This document shows positions 34,801 to 44,749 of a DNA stretch of 64,000 nucleotides, in pieces. The position numbers were made by a program, and so were the translations under genes. Each line of letters opens with the position of its first letter. Within the stretch, counting starts at the first letter, position 1. The DNA lies in assembly GCA_012934845.2 (NCBI GenBank), contig WNNJ02001036.1, positions 97,348 through 161,347 of the forward strand, in the 5' to 3' direction. Source of the stretch: Pomphorhynchus laevis (lineage: Eukaryota; Acanthocephala; Palaeacanthocephala; Echinorhynchida; Pomphorhynchidae). The notes below the pieces were generated by a model. The model saw only the letters and a list, made by a program, of their open reading frames with translations. It searched no databases and was not told where the DNA came from.

Positions 34801-36230
34801 AGAGTGTTTACGACGACACATTTTTTTCATAATATATTTCATTGTTATAATGTTTAACATACCTCTTGAAATAAATTCATGAACCTGTAAAAACTTAGCA
34901 TCTAATCACGTAGATGATACTCGTCTATTACGTGGTAATATTATAAAAGCAACCACTGTAGGTTTATATTACTAGGTAGCTGTAATTATTTACAAATATA
35001 GTAATATTTATATATTACATATATGATTAGGGCAATGGTATGAAGTGGATATAGCTAGAAATACTATGATCAATCAAAGTAGAAAGTTCAAGCTGATTTT
35101 GTCATTCAATTTTAAATTACTTTATGTGGCAAATTGCAAATGACCTAATATTTAAGACATAATGGTAAATGTGCTAATTATAAAAAAGTAATAAAAACAA
35201 TAGGTTGGTATTTGAAAATTTTGAGATTTTTTTATTTCATTTCCTTAAATTAAAATATTTTCCAGATTTTTTAAAGCAAATTGACAGTTGAAAGACCACA
35301 AACTACTATATTGTTGTCTATTTAAATTTTGATACAACACAGTGCATATAACCGAAAAGATCTAAAATTTCTTGAAATTTTACGATTAGTAAATAATAAT
35401 ATGCTTTATATTACCTTTGATTATGTTATAGATTAAATACCTGACGATGCACATTTATATGCGTTCAAAATATCAATAACTTATATTTTATTACAAAGAC
35501 TTTTGAAAATTTTTCTAGAGACTTAACAACAATCAGATGAAAATATTCCGTGAAAGTCTAGTATATCACTGAGAACTGCGTCATCTGAAGTAACCTGATT
35601 TGTAGACTGCCTCGCGACCCGATATTAATTTAAACGGGGACTGTGGAAGAATGTGGTGTAACATTTTTGTTGTTGAAATACACTGGCATTCATTCTGAAC
35701 TATGGTGTAAATGAGCGAATTTGCAGATGCTATCTCGGCCAGCACAGCAATAAGGCTGCAATTGATCGATATGATTTAACATTTTGACGGGTAAAGCGGC
35801 AAAATTAATCCTAGTGGATAAATTTGAACTAGTATTTCGTTTACATAATATTGATAATTTAAGGTATGGTTGTTCATTTATTTTTAAGTGGAGGTGCTTT
35901 GACAGCATACGATCAATTTAGTGAAGATGACAAAAAAAATAATAAATGAACAATTACTTTGATGAATATTCAATGCACAAAATCAATTGCTTTCGGAGTA
36001 AAACTTTCAATATCTTTCAGTGCCGGCAATCGTAAGATGAACAATGATGAAATCGTAGATTTCACGAATTACAACATTATAATGTTTCGAATTTCATCAT
36101 CGTGAGCAATGACGATGTTATCGTTGAGGTGTTATCGGGCATATACCGTTGATTTGTCCAAAAGAAGAATAAAGGGAAGATTTATTTTGCGCCATTCGCT
36201 CTTTTCGGAATTAAATATTAAAATAAATTG
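34801..36230. other. AT-rich intergenic stretch
   Basis: Short frames only (for example minus 35908-35690) without recognised motifs. No repeats stand out. Confidence 0.4.
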
Positions 36231-36234
36231 AATT

Positions 36235-36355
36235 TTTAAAAAGGATTTATTTTTAAGTGGAAAATAATAAGGAATTTAAGTGGCAAATGCGTGCCTGCAC
36301 ACGCTTACATAACCACAACAAAAGAAACACACATCTAAATCGTGTCGAGAACAAA
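36235..36355 (-). mobile_element. LINE 3' tail with palindrome (solo)
   Basis: Minus strand: CTCGACACGATTTAGA, GTTGTGGTTATGTAAGC, GCGTGTGCAGGCACGC, ATTTGCCACTTAA, then AATAAATCC. This is the 3' end of the LINE family found at 47-49.5 kb, with no coding part attached; an extreme 5'-truncated insertion. Confidence 0.75.
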
Positions 36356-36814
36356 AGAATGAGGCTACCCCTCATGAATGCAAACGTACAGTATTTAATA
36401 ATTCAGTAAAATGGTTGTTATTATAACGTTGTAGTTATCGTATTTGTAATCCAAATTACTGTAATAATACGGTGTTCTATTAGCGCTGATGTTATTAGGC
36501 AGACGGGATATGTATGACAGATACATATATACTTCGTTTATGCATATACGAATCAGATGTATTTCATATGTGTAGTATTATGAGGATATAAGTATTAGTT
36601 TTCTCGTGGCACCTCCAAATACGTTTGTCGAAGATGCGAATCAAGCTCATGAATTACACTGTAAAGAGAATATTGCAGACATTAAACGATCAAGATATTG
36701 GAAACATATTCAATTGAGTCTTTTATAGTAAAATGGAAATACACAAACAACGATTTACAGTTAACCAACCAAATAGGATATTGTGTCATGGATGACTAAA
36801 TGTACAGGGATAAA

Positions 36815-37145
36815 TAAGCTCAGATAACTGAGTTATACGTATTTGAAATAATTTTGAATAGACTTTACTTTTTTAATATTACGCACGAACAGGAAAGTTT
36901 AAACCATGCATTTTTGCAAACTTCGTCAGGAAACTTAACCCGGAATGCGCCTACCACAGACGCCTAGCCTCAATGGGGTGTTTCGACCTTAGTCTAATCA
37001 TCACTACAGGGTGGTATCATCAGTGTTGCTCTGTAGCTACACAACTTCGACAGTATTTATCCTTAGTAAATCTCTGATTTGAGATCGCAAAGCACACGCT
37101 CCTCCGCCGATTACCAGTCATACGTCTGGTACGATTTGCAATAAG
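36815..37145 (-). mobile_element. Hammerhead-bearing repeat, copy 1
   Basis: About 280 bases (36860-37140) shared with the arms of the foldback element at 37305-37910: ATTACGCACGAACAGGAAAG, CCCGGAATGCGCCTACCACA, GCACACGCTCCTCCGCCG. On the minus strand it carries CTGATGA at 37023-37017, GAAAC at 36984-36980 and GTC at 36961-36959. The side at 36815-36860 is a Naiad terminus (ACTCAGTTATCTGAGC on the minus strand). Confidence 0.7.
36950..37032 (-). ncRNA. Hammerhead-like motif, type I (copy 1)
   Basis: Minus strand: CTGATGA, a 32-base stem II region opening TACC and closing GGTC, GAAAC, then a stem III pair ACACC...AGGCGT (one mismatch) and the cleavage triplet GTC. Stem I pairs ACA with TGT next to the core. 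The outermost stem II pair would be U-C, so activity is uncertain. Confidence 0.5.
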
Positions 37146-37304
37146 AGTAGGTTCACAGGGCAGCATGTGTGATATCGCGCTTTCCTTTATCAATTTACTA
37201 AGGTTGCTAAACAAGCAACAAGTGCTTGAATTCAGCTGAGGCAGAAAGCATGAGCAAGAGCTCTAGCACATATGCTAAACTACGTCACTGTATATATAGT
37301 AGCT

Positions 37305-37910
37305 TAATAAATACAGCAGCAATTAATGACGTTGTATTTATCTGAAATAAATATGAAAGAATTGGCTTTACTTTTTTAATATTACGCAAGAACAGGAAAG
37401 TTTAAACCTATATGCTTTTTTACAACCTTCGTCGGGAAGCTTAACCCGGAATGCGCCTACCACAGACGCCTAGCACTCAATGAGGCGTTTCGACATTATT
37501 CTAATCCTTACTACAGGGTGGTATCATCAGTGTGGCCCTATAGCTACACAACTTCGACAGTACTTAATCCTTAGTAAACCTCTGAAATAAAATCGGAAAG
37601 CAAACGCTCCTCCGAAGAACGTATGACTGTTATTGCAAATCGTACCAGACGTGTCACTGATAACCGGCGGAGGAGCGTGTGCTTTGCGATTTTCTTTCAG
37701 AGATTTACTAAGGATCAAGTACTGTCGAAACCCCCACATTGGGGCTTAGGCGTCTGTGGTAGGCGCATTCCGGGTAAAGTTTCCCGACGAAGGTTGTAAA
37801 AAAGCATGCAGGTTTAAACTTTCCTGTTCGTGCGTAATATTAAAAAAGTAAAGTCAATCATTTCAGATTTATTTCAGATTAATAAAGCTTCACCAATTGC
37901 TGCTGTATGA
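37305..37910. mobile_element. Foldback element with long inverted arms
   Basis: The left arm (37305-37612) and the right arm (37636-37910) are inverted copies, from CAGCAGCAATT at the outside to GGAGGAGCG near the centre. The spacer is under 30 bases. The right arm lacks about 65 bases between two GTCGAA repeats; this missing piece contains the hammerhead core that the left arm keeps. No ORF of note, so the element is non-autonomous. It abuts a Naiad terminus on the right. Confidence 0.8.
37459..37537 (-). ncRNA. Hammerhead-like motif, type I (copy 2)
   Basis: Minus strand: stem I CCACA, core CTGATGA (37530-37524), stem II region, GAAA, stem III ACGCCT with AGGCGT (6 bp, 11-base loop), cleavage triplet GTC (37467-37465), then TGTGG closing stem I. 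All conserved core bases are present and stems I and III are perfect for five to six pairs. Stem II is weak, with few canonical pairs. This matches the type I topology known from Penelope-like terminal repeats and retrozymes. Confidence 0.6.
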
Positions 37911-38345
37911 TACGTATTTAATAAAATTATTAAATTGAAAAAATGCTAAACCAAAATTTAATAATTAAATGGTAAATAACTAAGTAATTATAAATAATAA
38001 ATAATTTTTAAGATTTTAAATAATTTATATAAAAAATTGAAATAAAATTAAATTTATTTTTTTTAATTTTTTATTAAAATAAAAAATTGAAATTTAAAAT
38101 AAAAGTCAATTTTTATGAATTGATTAATAAATAACAGACGTTGTATCAAAATAAGGATTAGAGGTCATTAAGCGGAAATGCCATGCTCACAGGTTTCGGT
38201 ATCTATTCGTCGACTCAACATTATGGCGGGGTCAAATACGAGCTAATGACGTATTTCATCTGATACCATTTGATTATCTAGTATCTTATTCTAATACAAA
38301 GCAAATTGTTTATTATCCAAAGTATATTATTTATGAATATTTTCA
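37911..38345 (-). mobile_element. Naiad-like 3' motif (copy 9) and tail
   Basis: Minus strand: a scrap of the RT end (AATAATATACTTTG), ATCAGATGAAATACGTCATT, GCTCGTATTTGACCCC, GCCAT pairing with ATGGC (changed on both sides compared with GCTAT/ATAGC elsewhere), GAAACCTG, then the AT tail to 37911. The terminus is cut off where the foldback element starts. Confidence 0.75.
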
Positions 38346-38690
38346 ATATTAATCGACAAATTCACAGCTAAATTACTTCGATAACCTTCAATAGCATCAG
38401 TATCTGTACCTAAATTGTACTTAATAAGAATCGTGTCCAATGTTTACTCATAAACAATCAAAAAGAAAAACAGATAATTCGGTAAAACTTATTAGAGTTT
38501 ATTTGGGACATGAAAATGCTATTCTGTACTAGCAGTGATATTCCAATATTTGTGCGCTTGCAAAGATCCGTTCAAATTATGACCAATTTATCTAAGAAGT
38601 AAAAATAACCTATAAAAACCTCATATTATTATCAATTGACAACAAAGTGAGCAGCAAGGCTCATTACAAGTTGCGTCACAATCAGAAAAA
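38346..38690. other. Unassigned stretch
   Basis: On the minus strand, 38470-38370 is open and reads like protein (LDTILIKYNLGTDTDAIEGY), which could be an exon or an element scrap. I cannot assign it. Confidence 0.3.
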
Positions 38691-38694
38691 GTAA

Positions 38695-39345
38695 ATGTAG
38701 AAAAAGTAAATGTAGAGAATACTTGCTATTGTTCATATGTCCTCTGACTCTATCTTCGTCTTCAAGAAGACGAAGACCTTTCTCCAGATTTCGTTTAAAA
38801 GAAACCAGATTCTAGGATGCAACTGTTGAGTCAGCAATGTGGTTCCAAGTATTAATGATTCGCTGGAAGTATAGAGACGTTTGTTTGTAGCGTAATCGTT
38901 TTGTTTTTAGCATGAACTGATGACCACGAAGTTAGGTTATATCACGCGTATGCATTAGCGATATGAATAGATGGCGATTGTCGTGTAAAATCTGCCTGGC
39001 TAGGCACAGGTCCGCATTGTCGCGCAGATATCGAAGTGATCACATTCCCAAACTCGAGAGCCGATCCTGATATTCCATATGTCTTACCGTTTTTACCATT
39101 TTAGTTGCTGTTTACCATTTTAGATTATTGCGTTCTCGTAAGGTGATTGGGTAACAGGCTAGCGAAGCATATAGGAGGATGCTTAAAATAAGTGCTTGTG
39201 AGATTGTGTGAAGCATGATATATCAATATGAACAAGAGCTCGGCGAATCAGGCCGATGATTCTTCTCACTTTGGAACATGTAGTGTCAGTATGTAAACGT
39301 GTCGATAAGTTAACGATATTGTAAGCGTACAAATCTGAATTTTTA
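38695..39345 (-). mobile_element. LINE RT C-terminal fragment
   Basis: Minus strand: STRLHTDTTCSKVRRIIGLI, ALVHIISCFTQ-like sequence, then DLCLARQILHDNRHLF, LRGHQFMLKTKRLRYKQTSL, YFQRIINTWNHIADS and FKRNLEKG. This is the post-catalytic C-terminus of a CR1/Jockey-type LINE (RGH..KL and WN.L motifs). A few stops. It ends at about 38695, just upstream of the PEBP exon on the other strand. Confidence 0.75.
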
Positions 39346-39413
39346 TAGGTTGCCTAACAATAGCTATTTTTATAACATTGTAGGCTCTAAATAAACTTAT
39401 TTTTTATATTTAG

Positions 39414-39931
39414 ATGCCACGGTGACATGGGCACAAGATGTAGAGAGCACTGCACTGGTTCGATCGTATGTTGCTAATATCAGTCAATTTCCAGCAAGGA
39501 TGAGTATAATGTATGGATCAAAAAATGTTGAAAATGGAATTCTCTTGACAATTAACGAAACACAGCAATCACCAAAGATGAACCTAGTATTAAGTTCATG
39601 CCTAGCATACACGTTGGTAATTGCCGATCCTGATGCCCGAAGCCCTGACAACCCTGATCTTAGTCCATTCCTACACCAATATCAATATGATATCACAAAA
39701 TCAGATCTGAACGGTAGATTTCTGGCTGATTACTTTGGTCCTGCACCTCCAATTGGTATACATAGATATGTTTTCATTTTATATGAGCAGTCAGGTGTTA
39801 TCGGTTTGTTACCACAATTGAAGGAGAGAATAAGCTTTCCGCTTGCTGGCTTTGTAAGGAACTATAGTTTAATTGCAAGGGAAGTACTATATTATAATGT
39901 ATCAGCACCATCGAATACTACAAACTGGTAG
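39414..39931 (+). CDS. PEBP-family protein, last exon
   Basis: The exon opens after a clear acceptor (TTTATATTTAG, exon from 39414) and is open to a stop at 39929-39931. It covers almost the whole phosphatidylethanolamine-binding fold: WAQDVESTALVRSYVANISQ, FPARMSIMYGSKNVENG, AYTLVIADPDARSPDNP (the ligand-pocket DPDA-P motif), GPAPPIGIHRYVFILYEQ (the G-HRYVF signature), ending NVSAPSNTTNW. The usual LHW of the pocket is LHQ here, a divergence. An upstream exon, probably with a signal peptide, must exist, but I could not find it; a LINE fragment lies directly upstream. PEBPs bind lipids or act as kinase or protease inhibitors; the role here is unknown. The calreticulin piece at 40229 is convergent. 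Confidence 0.85.
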
Positions 39932-40228
39932 ACGTTTTTTTAATTCCCAAATGTGGCACTGCATTATGCAAAATAGTTATTCTTCTATAAAACAAATCTT
40001 ATTTAACAAAATCTTTATTATAAAACAAATTTAATCGTTATTTTTAATTAAAAATCTAATTTAAGTAAAAAGAATTCATCGTGTAAACAATTAATGTGTC
40101 AATTTTTATTATTAGATTATTAAGTAAATATAACATTGATCCTTAATAACTTATTTCAAAATACAAGTTATTACGAGCAATACAAATATAAATATACAAA
40201 TCATAGTGCAATCTTTTGACATTGAAGA

Positions 40229-40740
40229 TTAGAGCTCTTTGTTTGTATGCACACTTGAGGATCCCGTATGCTCGTCGTGGTTTGACGCCTTTCCAAAACC
40301 GCCGTGTCCGGAATCAACGACATCCATGGTGTCTACATCACTCATATCCTCAAAGTCTTTGTCATCGCCCTCATCCGAAATCTTATCATCTGTGGGCTTT
40401 CCCGGCGCACGCATTTTCTCCATTTTTTGTCGTCGATCTTTTTCTTGACAGTTCGCTCCTTTTTTGACGTCTCAACTATGGCGTCCGCCGCCTGTCTCGC
40501 CAAATCAACATCATCAGTAATCAGGAAGTCACCAAAAATCGTGCCCGACATGACTTGCCGCACGTCGATCCCAATTAAAATATTGTCCTTGAATATTCCT
40601 ATCGTATGATCCTCGACATACTCCGGGTTGGGAATTTGTTTTGCAATCCAGAGTCCCCTGTAGTAGGGATTATCAATAGTACGCGACACCCATTTTCCCA
40701 TGTATGCTGGGTTCGTTTTCATTGGGGCGGACCAGTCACC
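40229..40740 (-). pseudogene. Calreticulin C-terminal part
   Basis: Minus strand from about 40738: YYDGDWSAPMKTNPAYMGKW, TIDNPYYRGLWIAKQIPNPE and GIDVRQVMSGTIFGDFLITD match the last P-domain repeats and the QVKSGTIFDNFLITND block of calreticulin, an ER lectin chaperone. After a run of six A (near 40425) the frame shifts, and the rest of the acidic tail (DEGDDKDFEDMSDVDTMDVV) is in the next frame, ending HTNKEL, which resembles an ER-retention KDEL signal though its first two residues are unusual. Immediately upstream of YYDGDW there is an in-frame stop and no usable acceptor. So this is a 5'-truncated, frameshifted copy, or a gene with an assembly error. Processed origin is possible, but I see no poly(A). 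Confidence 0.75.
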
Positions 40741-40980
40741 GTCGTAATATTAATCCTAGACATCTGACAGCATTTACAGCAAGTCGCTTTATACCTCTTG
40801 ATAAAAAGACAGACATAAGATCTATCGGCATTGGCTAGATAATTCGTCGGCTAATCGGAAAGGTTGATAAATATATAAAGATCGGCAAATTGTATCTGCT
40901 TAGCATAAACTACGTGATGGATAACGCTGCGCATTTGAATCAGACGTCATTTAATTCGTTAAGTTGAAAAAGACAATAAA

Positions 40981-41193
40981 ATGGACATTATACAACTTAT
41001 ACCACTCATGAATAACTTGGAAAACGATATAGCCGGAGTTACCCACATATGTTATGCTGACAACCCTAACTGTGTTTGTTCCCTTGATGATTTAAAAAAA
41101 TCCACTTTAATATGCGAAATTTGTTCAAAATATGGATATTTCGTAAACAAGGAGGATTTTTACAATCCCATCGTACATATCAGTAATTTCTAA
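40981..41193 (+). CDS. Small Cys-containing ORF, unknown
   Basis: Seventy codons from an ATG in good context (ATAAAATGG). The product has five Cys, in GVTHICYADNPNCVCSLDDL and LICEICSKYGYF. Not recognised. Downstream, other frames (to about 41440) also look protein-coding (INKIVNDGLVILGSQVGDNF; SLHIDYVDFTKLMHFVWNY), so this may be the first part of a larger gene, spliced or decayed. Its origin, host or element, is open. Confidence 0.35.
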   Translation: MDIIQLIPLMNNLENDIAGVTHICYADNPNCVCSLDDLKKSTLICEICSKYGYFVNKEDFYNPIVHISNF

Positions 41194-41674
41194 AGACTGA
41201 GGAATTTAAGAACGAAATAAATAAAATAGTAAATGACGGATTAGTTATTCTCGGATCGCAGGTTGGAGATAACTTTGGAGCGCATCCTAACTAGAAATGT
41301 AGATAAATAGATGTCCTACAACGATTGTCATATGTATCCGATGTTAGTCTACATATTGATTATGTAGATTTTACCAAGTTAATGCATTTTGTATGGAACT
41401 ACATACAGCGTGCTTGCAAAACGTTTGTGTATTTTATTCAGATGCTTGTCTGTGATGATATCGGATAGTGTTTTATTTTCCATCGTCGATCTAACAGTTA
41501 TGAATGACTCTATCCGTGGAATAATAAAGATTATCTAAAACACGATGGAAATTACCAAGCTAATTTTCCACGGATCAATACATAATACTGTAGATCAATA
41601 CATATGTACAAGACATTAATTGATAGATTAATGGGAGTTAATAATAACAATCAATTATAACAAAATAACAAATT

Positions 41675-43105
41675 AACAAACAATTATAAAAGAAAAGATC
41701 AAATTAATCAAGAAATGTATACAGAACTTACTAAATTAAAGGATAACTATATAATAACAACTATTGATAAAGCTAGTAATAACTTTGTCTTCATATAAAA
41801 AACGCCTTATTATGATATACTAGTGAAAGAGGTTAATTCTAATGATTTAAATATAAACACATCATAGAATGTAGTAATTTAAATTTAGAAACAATTATTA
41901 CAAGTCACTGTTTTATAATGGATAAAAAGGGTATAAAGGTTGAATCAGATAATAAAACTATACCTATATTATATTGGAATCCAAAATTACATAAAAATCC
42001 AATAAAACCTAGGTTCATATGTAGTGCGTTTAAATGTACATTAAAACCACTTTCTGTCTATATGAATAAAATACTTAAAGTAATTAAAGCACACTTTAAA
42101 AAATATTGCAAGGTAATCGAAATTAATACTGGTATAAAACACTATTTCAGTATTAATTCTACAAAAGCATTTTTAGAACACACAAAAGAAATAAATTTTC
42201 AGAATATAAATAGTACGATTTTAGTAGGCTTTATACAAATCTAGATTTGGTAGATATTAAAGATGCATTAGAAAAAATAATTAATCTTATATTCAGAAAA
42301 AGATATACACATATGTTATAATAACTATAACGCCTATCTAAGAAAAATACAACCATTAAGTAAATATAAATGTATGGATAAAATTGAATTATGAGAATTC
42401 TTAAATATTTTGACAAATCAAAATTATTGTAAAGTAGGGACATCTATATTTAGACAAGTAAAAGGTGTTCCAATGGGAGGTAATAGTAGCCCAATTATAG
42501 CTGACTTGTTTTTAAGCTTTATAGAATATGAATTTGCTCATATGAATTTTTGTTTATAACTGTCTAATAAATATATCTAAATTATATAAAGTTATGAAAT
42601 ATATGTTTCGATATATTGATGAATATAACAAAAAAAATAACTTTAACAATTTTTATTCAATAAGCGAACAAATTTATACAGGTAGTCTCATTCTTAACAA
42701 AACCAATATTAATGATAAATAAGGTATATATCTAGATATGAACATTAAATTAACATTTACTAAAACTAATATTAACTTATATCGTAAAGATGACATATTT
42801 AAATTTACAAGAAACATATTTTTGCATGAGCATTCATGCATACCGTATAATATAAAATATAATACATTAAATAATGAAATTTTAAGAATTGCAACAATAT
42901 GTAATGATATTGGCTTTCTTCAAAATCATTTAAATAATTTAATAGATACATATTTTAAACTAGGTTACTATAAAAATAACATCAAGCAGAAAATAGTAAA
43001 ATATATAAATCAACACAATGATATTAAAAATAAATTTAAAATCATTGGCGGGAAAGTTTTATGGTTGGATAATAAACAATATACTTTGTATTAGAATAAG
43101 ATACT
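41675..43105 (+). mobile_element. Naiad-like PLE, most complete RT half
   Basis: RT from the DKG region (TTIDKASNNFVF, 41760) through IPILYWNPKLHKNPIKPRF (41918-42244), KVGTSIFRQVKGVPMGGNSS and PIIADLFLSFIEYEF (motif B, 42430-42535), MFRYIDEY (motif C, with the second Asp changed to Glu, 42605), and the complete C-terminal block (42738-43094) ending in a stop. It is followed three bases later by the 3' structured motif, with no GIY-YIG downstream, which confirms that the nuclease is not C-terminal. Roughly six frame changes or stops; the 3' 350 bases are clean. Confidence 0.85.
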
Positions 43106-43107
43106 AG

Positions 43108-43225
43108 AAAGTTTTATCAGAGGAAATACGTCCTTAGCACGTATTTGGCCCCGCTGCTATGTTGGGTAAAGGAGTTAGGGGCCGAAACATGATAGCATAG
43201 CGGTTCCTCCCGATGACCTCTAATC
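43108..43225 (+). ncRNA. Naiad 3' structured RNA motif (reference copy)
   Basis: Parts in order: ATCAGAGGA (43117-43125, pairs with TCC.CC.GAT at 43205-43214), hairpin AAATACGT/ACGTATTT, helix 1 GGCCCC (43147-43152) with GGGGCC (43178-43183), helix 2 CTGCTATG (43154-43161) with CATAGCGG (43196-43203), GAAAC after helix 1. Helices 1 and 2 interlock, so the motif is a pseudoknot. Copies differ by paired changes in the hairpin and helix 2. Function unknown. Confidence 0.75.
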
Positions 43226-43442
43226 CTTATTTTGATACAACGTCTGTTATTTGTTAGTCAATTCATAAAAATGACGTTTATTTTAAATTTCAATTTTTTA
43301 TTTTAACTTGATTTAAATTATAGAAAATCTAAAAACAATTATTAATTTTATTATTTAATTATTAAATTTTGATTTAGCATTATTATGTTTTGTTTATTTT
43401 ATAATTATATTAAATACGTAGACTCAGTTAGCTGATTTGATC
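43226..43442 (+). mobile_element. Naiad-like AT tail and terminus
   Basis: Begins CTAATCCTTATTTTGATACA, contains GTCTGTTATTTGTTAGTCAA and GATTTAGCATTATTATG, and ends AATACGTAGACTCAGTTAGC followed by TGATTTGAT. The same segment follows or precedes every other copy of the structured motif in this window. Confidence 0.8.
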
Positions 43443-43689
43443 AGATATATGCACAATTTAAATTATAATATTTAACTAATATTTAGCTCTTTGTCACTTA
43501 AGTATTCTTTAATATCCGAATCCAAAATACGTGTGAGTGTACATCTTATTGAAATCACCAAAAAACAGAGTTGTTTTTAAGTTGTAGACCTTGTACTCTA
43601 TCGAGATTAGCATGCAGCAAAATATTAGCTTAAAGCTGCATTTGTTTAAATTATAATTTAAATTATAGTCGGTTAGAATTTCAACTCTT

Positions 43690-43895
43690 ATGAAATTCAA
43701 CTCTTTTTCATAAAAATGACTTATATTTTAAATTTTAATTTTTTATTTTAACTTGATTTAAATTATAAAAATTTTTATTACAATTATTTATTTTATTATT
43801 TATTTACTAAATTTTGATTTAGCATTATTATTATGTTTTGTTTATTTTATTATTATATTAAATGCTTAGACTCAATTAGCAGATTTGATTTCTTT
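43690..43895 (+). mobile_element. Solo Naiad-like tail, second
   Basis: Starts at TCATAAAAATGACTTATATT and runs to AATGCTTAGACTCAATTAGC; the structured motif is absent. The stretch before it (43450-43690) has one open minus-strand piece with FFGDFN, perhaps a LINE endonuclease scrap; not secure. Confidence 0.7.
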
Positions 43896-44017
43896 GTAAG
43901 ATAACACAGTAGCGTTCTGAAAATCAACTTTTAAATTCAAAAAATAGAACTTTATCAAAAAAGAAATTTATAATTCAGCGTTTTTACGAACTGATTATTA
44001 GAATATATTGATGTATA

Positions 44018-44255
44018 TACTGATGACCTCTAATTCTTATTCTGATACAACGTCTGTTATTTATTAGTCAATTCCTAAAAATCAATTTTATTTTAAATTT
44101 CAATTTTTTATTTTAACTTGATTTAAATTATAAAATATCTTATAACAATTATTTATTTTATTATTTAATTATTAAAATTTGATTTAGCATTGTTATGTTT
44201 TGTTTATTTTATAATTATATTAAATACGAAGACTCATTTAGCTAATTTGACCTAT
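44018..44255 (+). mobile_element. Solo Naiad-like tail, third
   Basis: Starts inside the structured motif (CTGATGACCTCTAATTCTTA) and ends AATACGAAGACTCATTTAGC. It is the third tail in direct orientation within 1 kb, so these arose by repeated insertion or by unequal exchange between tails. Confidence 0.75.
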
Positions 44256-44749
44256 TAAAAATACAAATCATAATTGCGTCTTTGATTAGAAATGAAAAAG
44301 ATAGATATGCGAGTCATAAAATTGAAAAAACCGGTGTGATAATTCTCAATTTCGATTTATAATAAAATTCGCATTCAATCTGGGAGCGTCTTCGTGGATC
44401 TATATAAGGGCTACATTGTATGACTTAAAATTTTCAAATAACACATTCCAACAGTTGGGAAGAATGCAATATTTAATCATGCATGATCATCTACTTCTGT
44501 TATTTAGCTTATCTAACTATATCCTTATTGTATTTAGATTTTGCATGTATTAAATAAAACCTCTTGGTATTTAATACTAGAATTTATTTAACGCATTAGA
44601 AACATCATTAAATCATCGGAAATGAAGCCTACTATATTGTGGTTACGCTTTTAGAGGCACTACCTTATCTCATTACGTTTAAATTAATAACCGACAAAAA
44701 TCGGTGTATTTTATGTTCAAAAACATGGTGAAATCATGAATGATAAAAG
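44256..44749. other. AT-rich intergenic stretch
   Basis: No gene or element recognised. Confidence 0.4.

Noticed and set aside
40216-40609. Plus-strand ORFs opposite the calreticulin tail
   Set aside because: The minus strand has clear calreticulin motifs; the plus frames show nothing.
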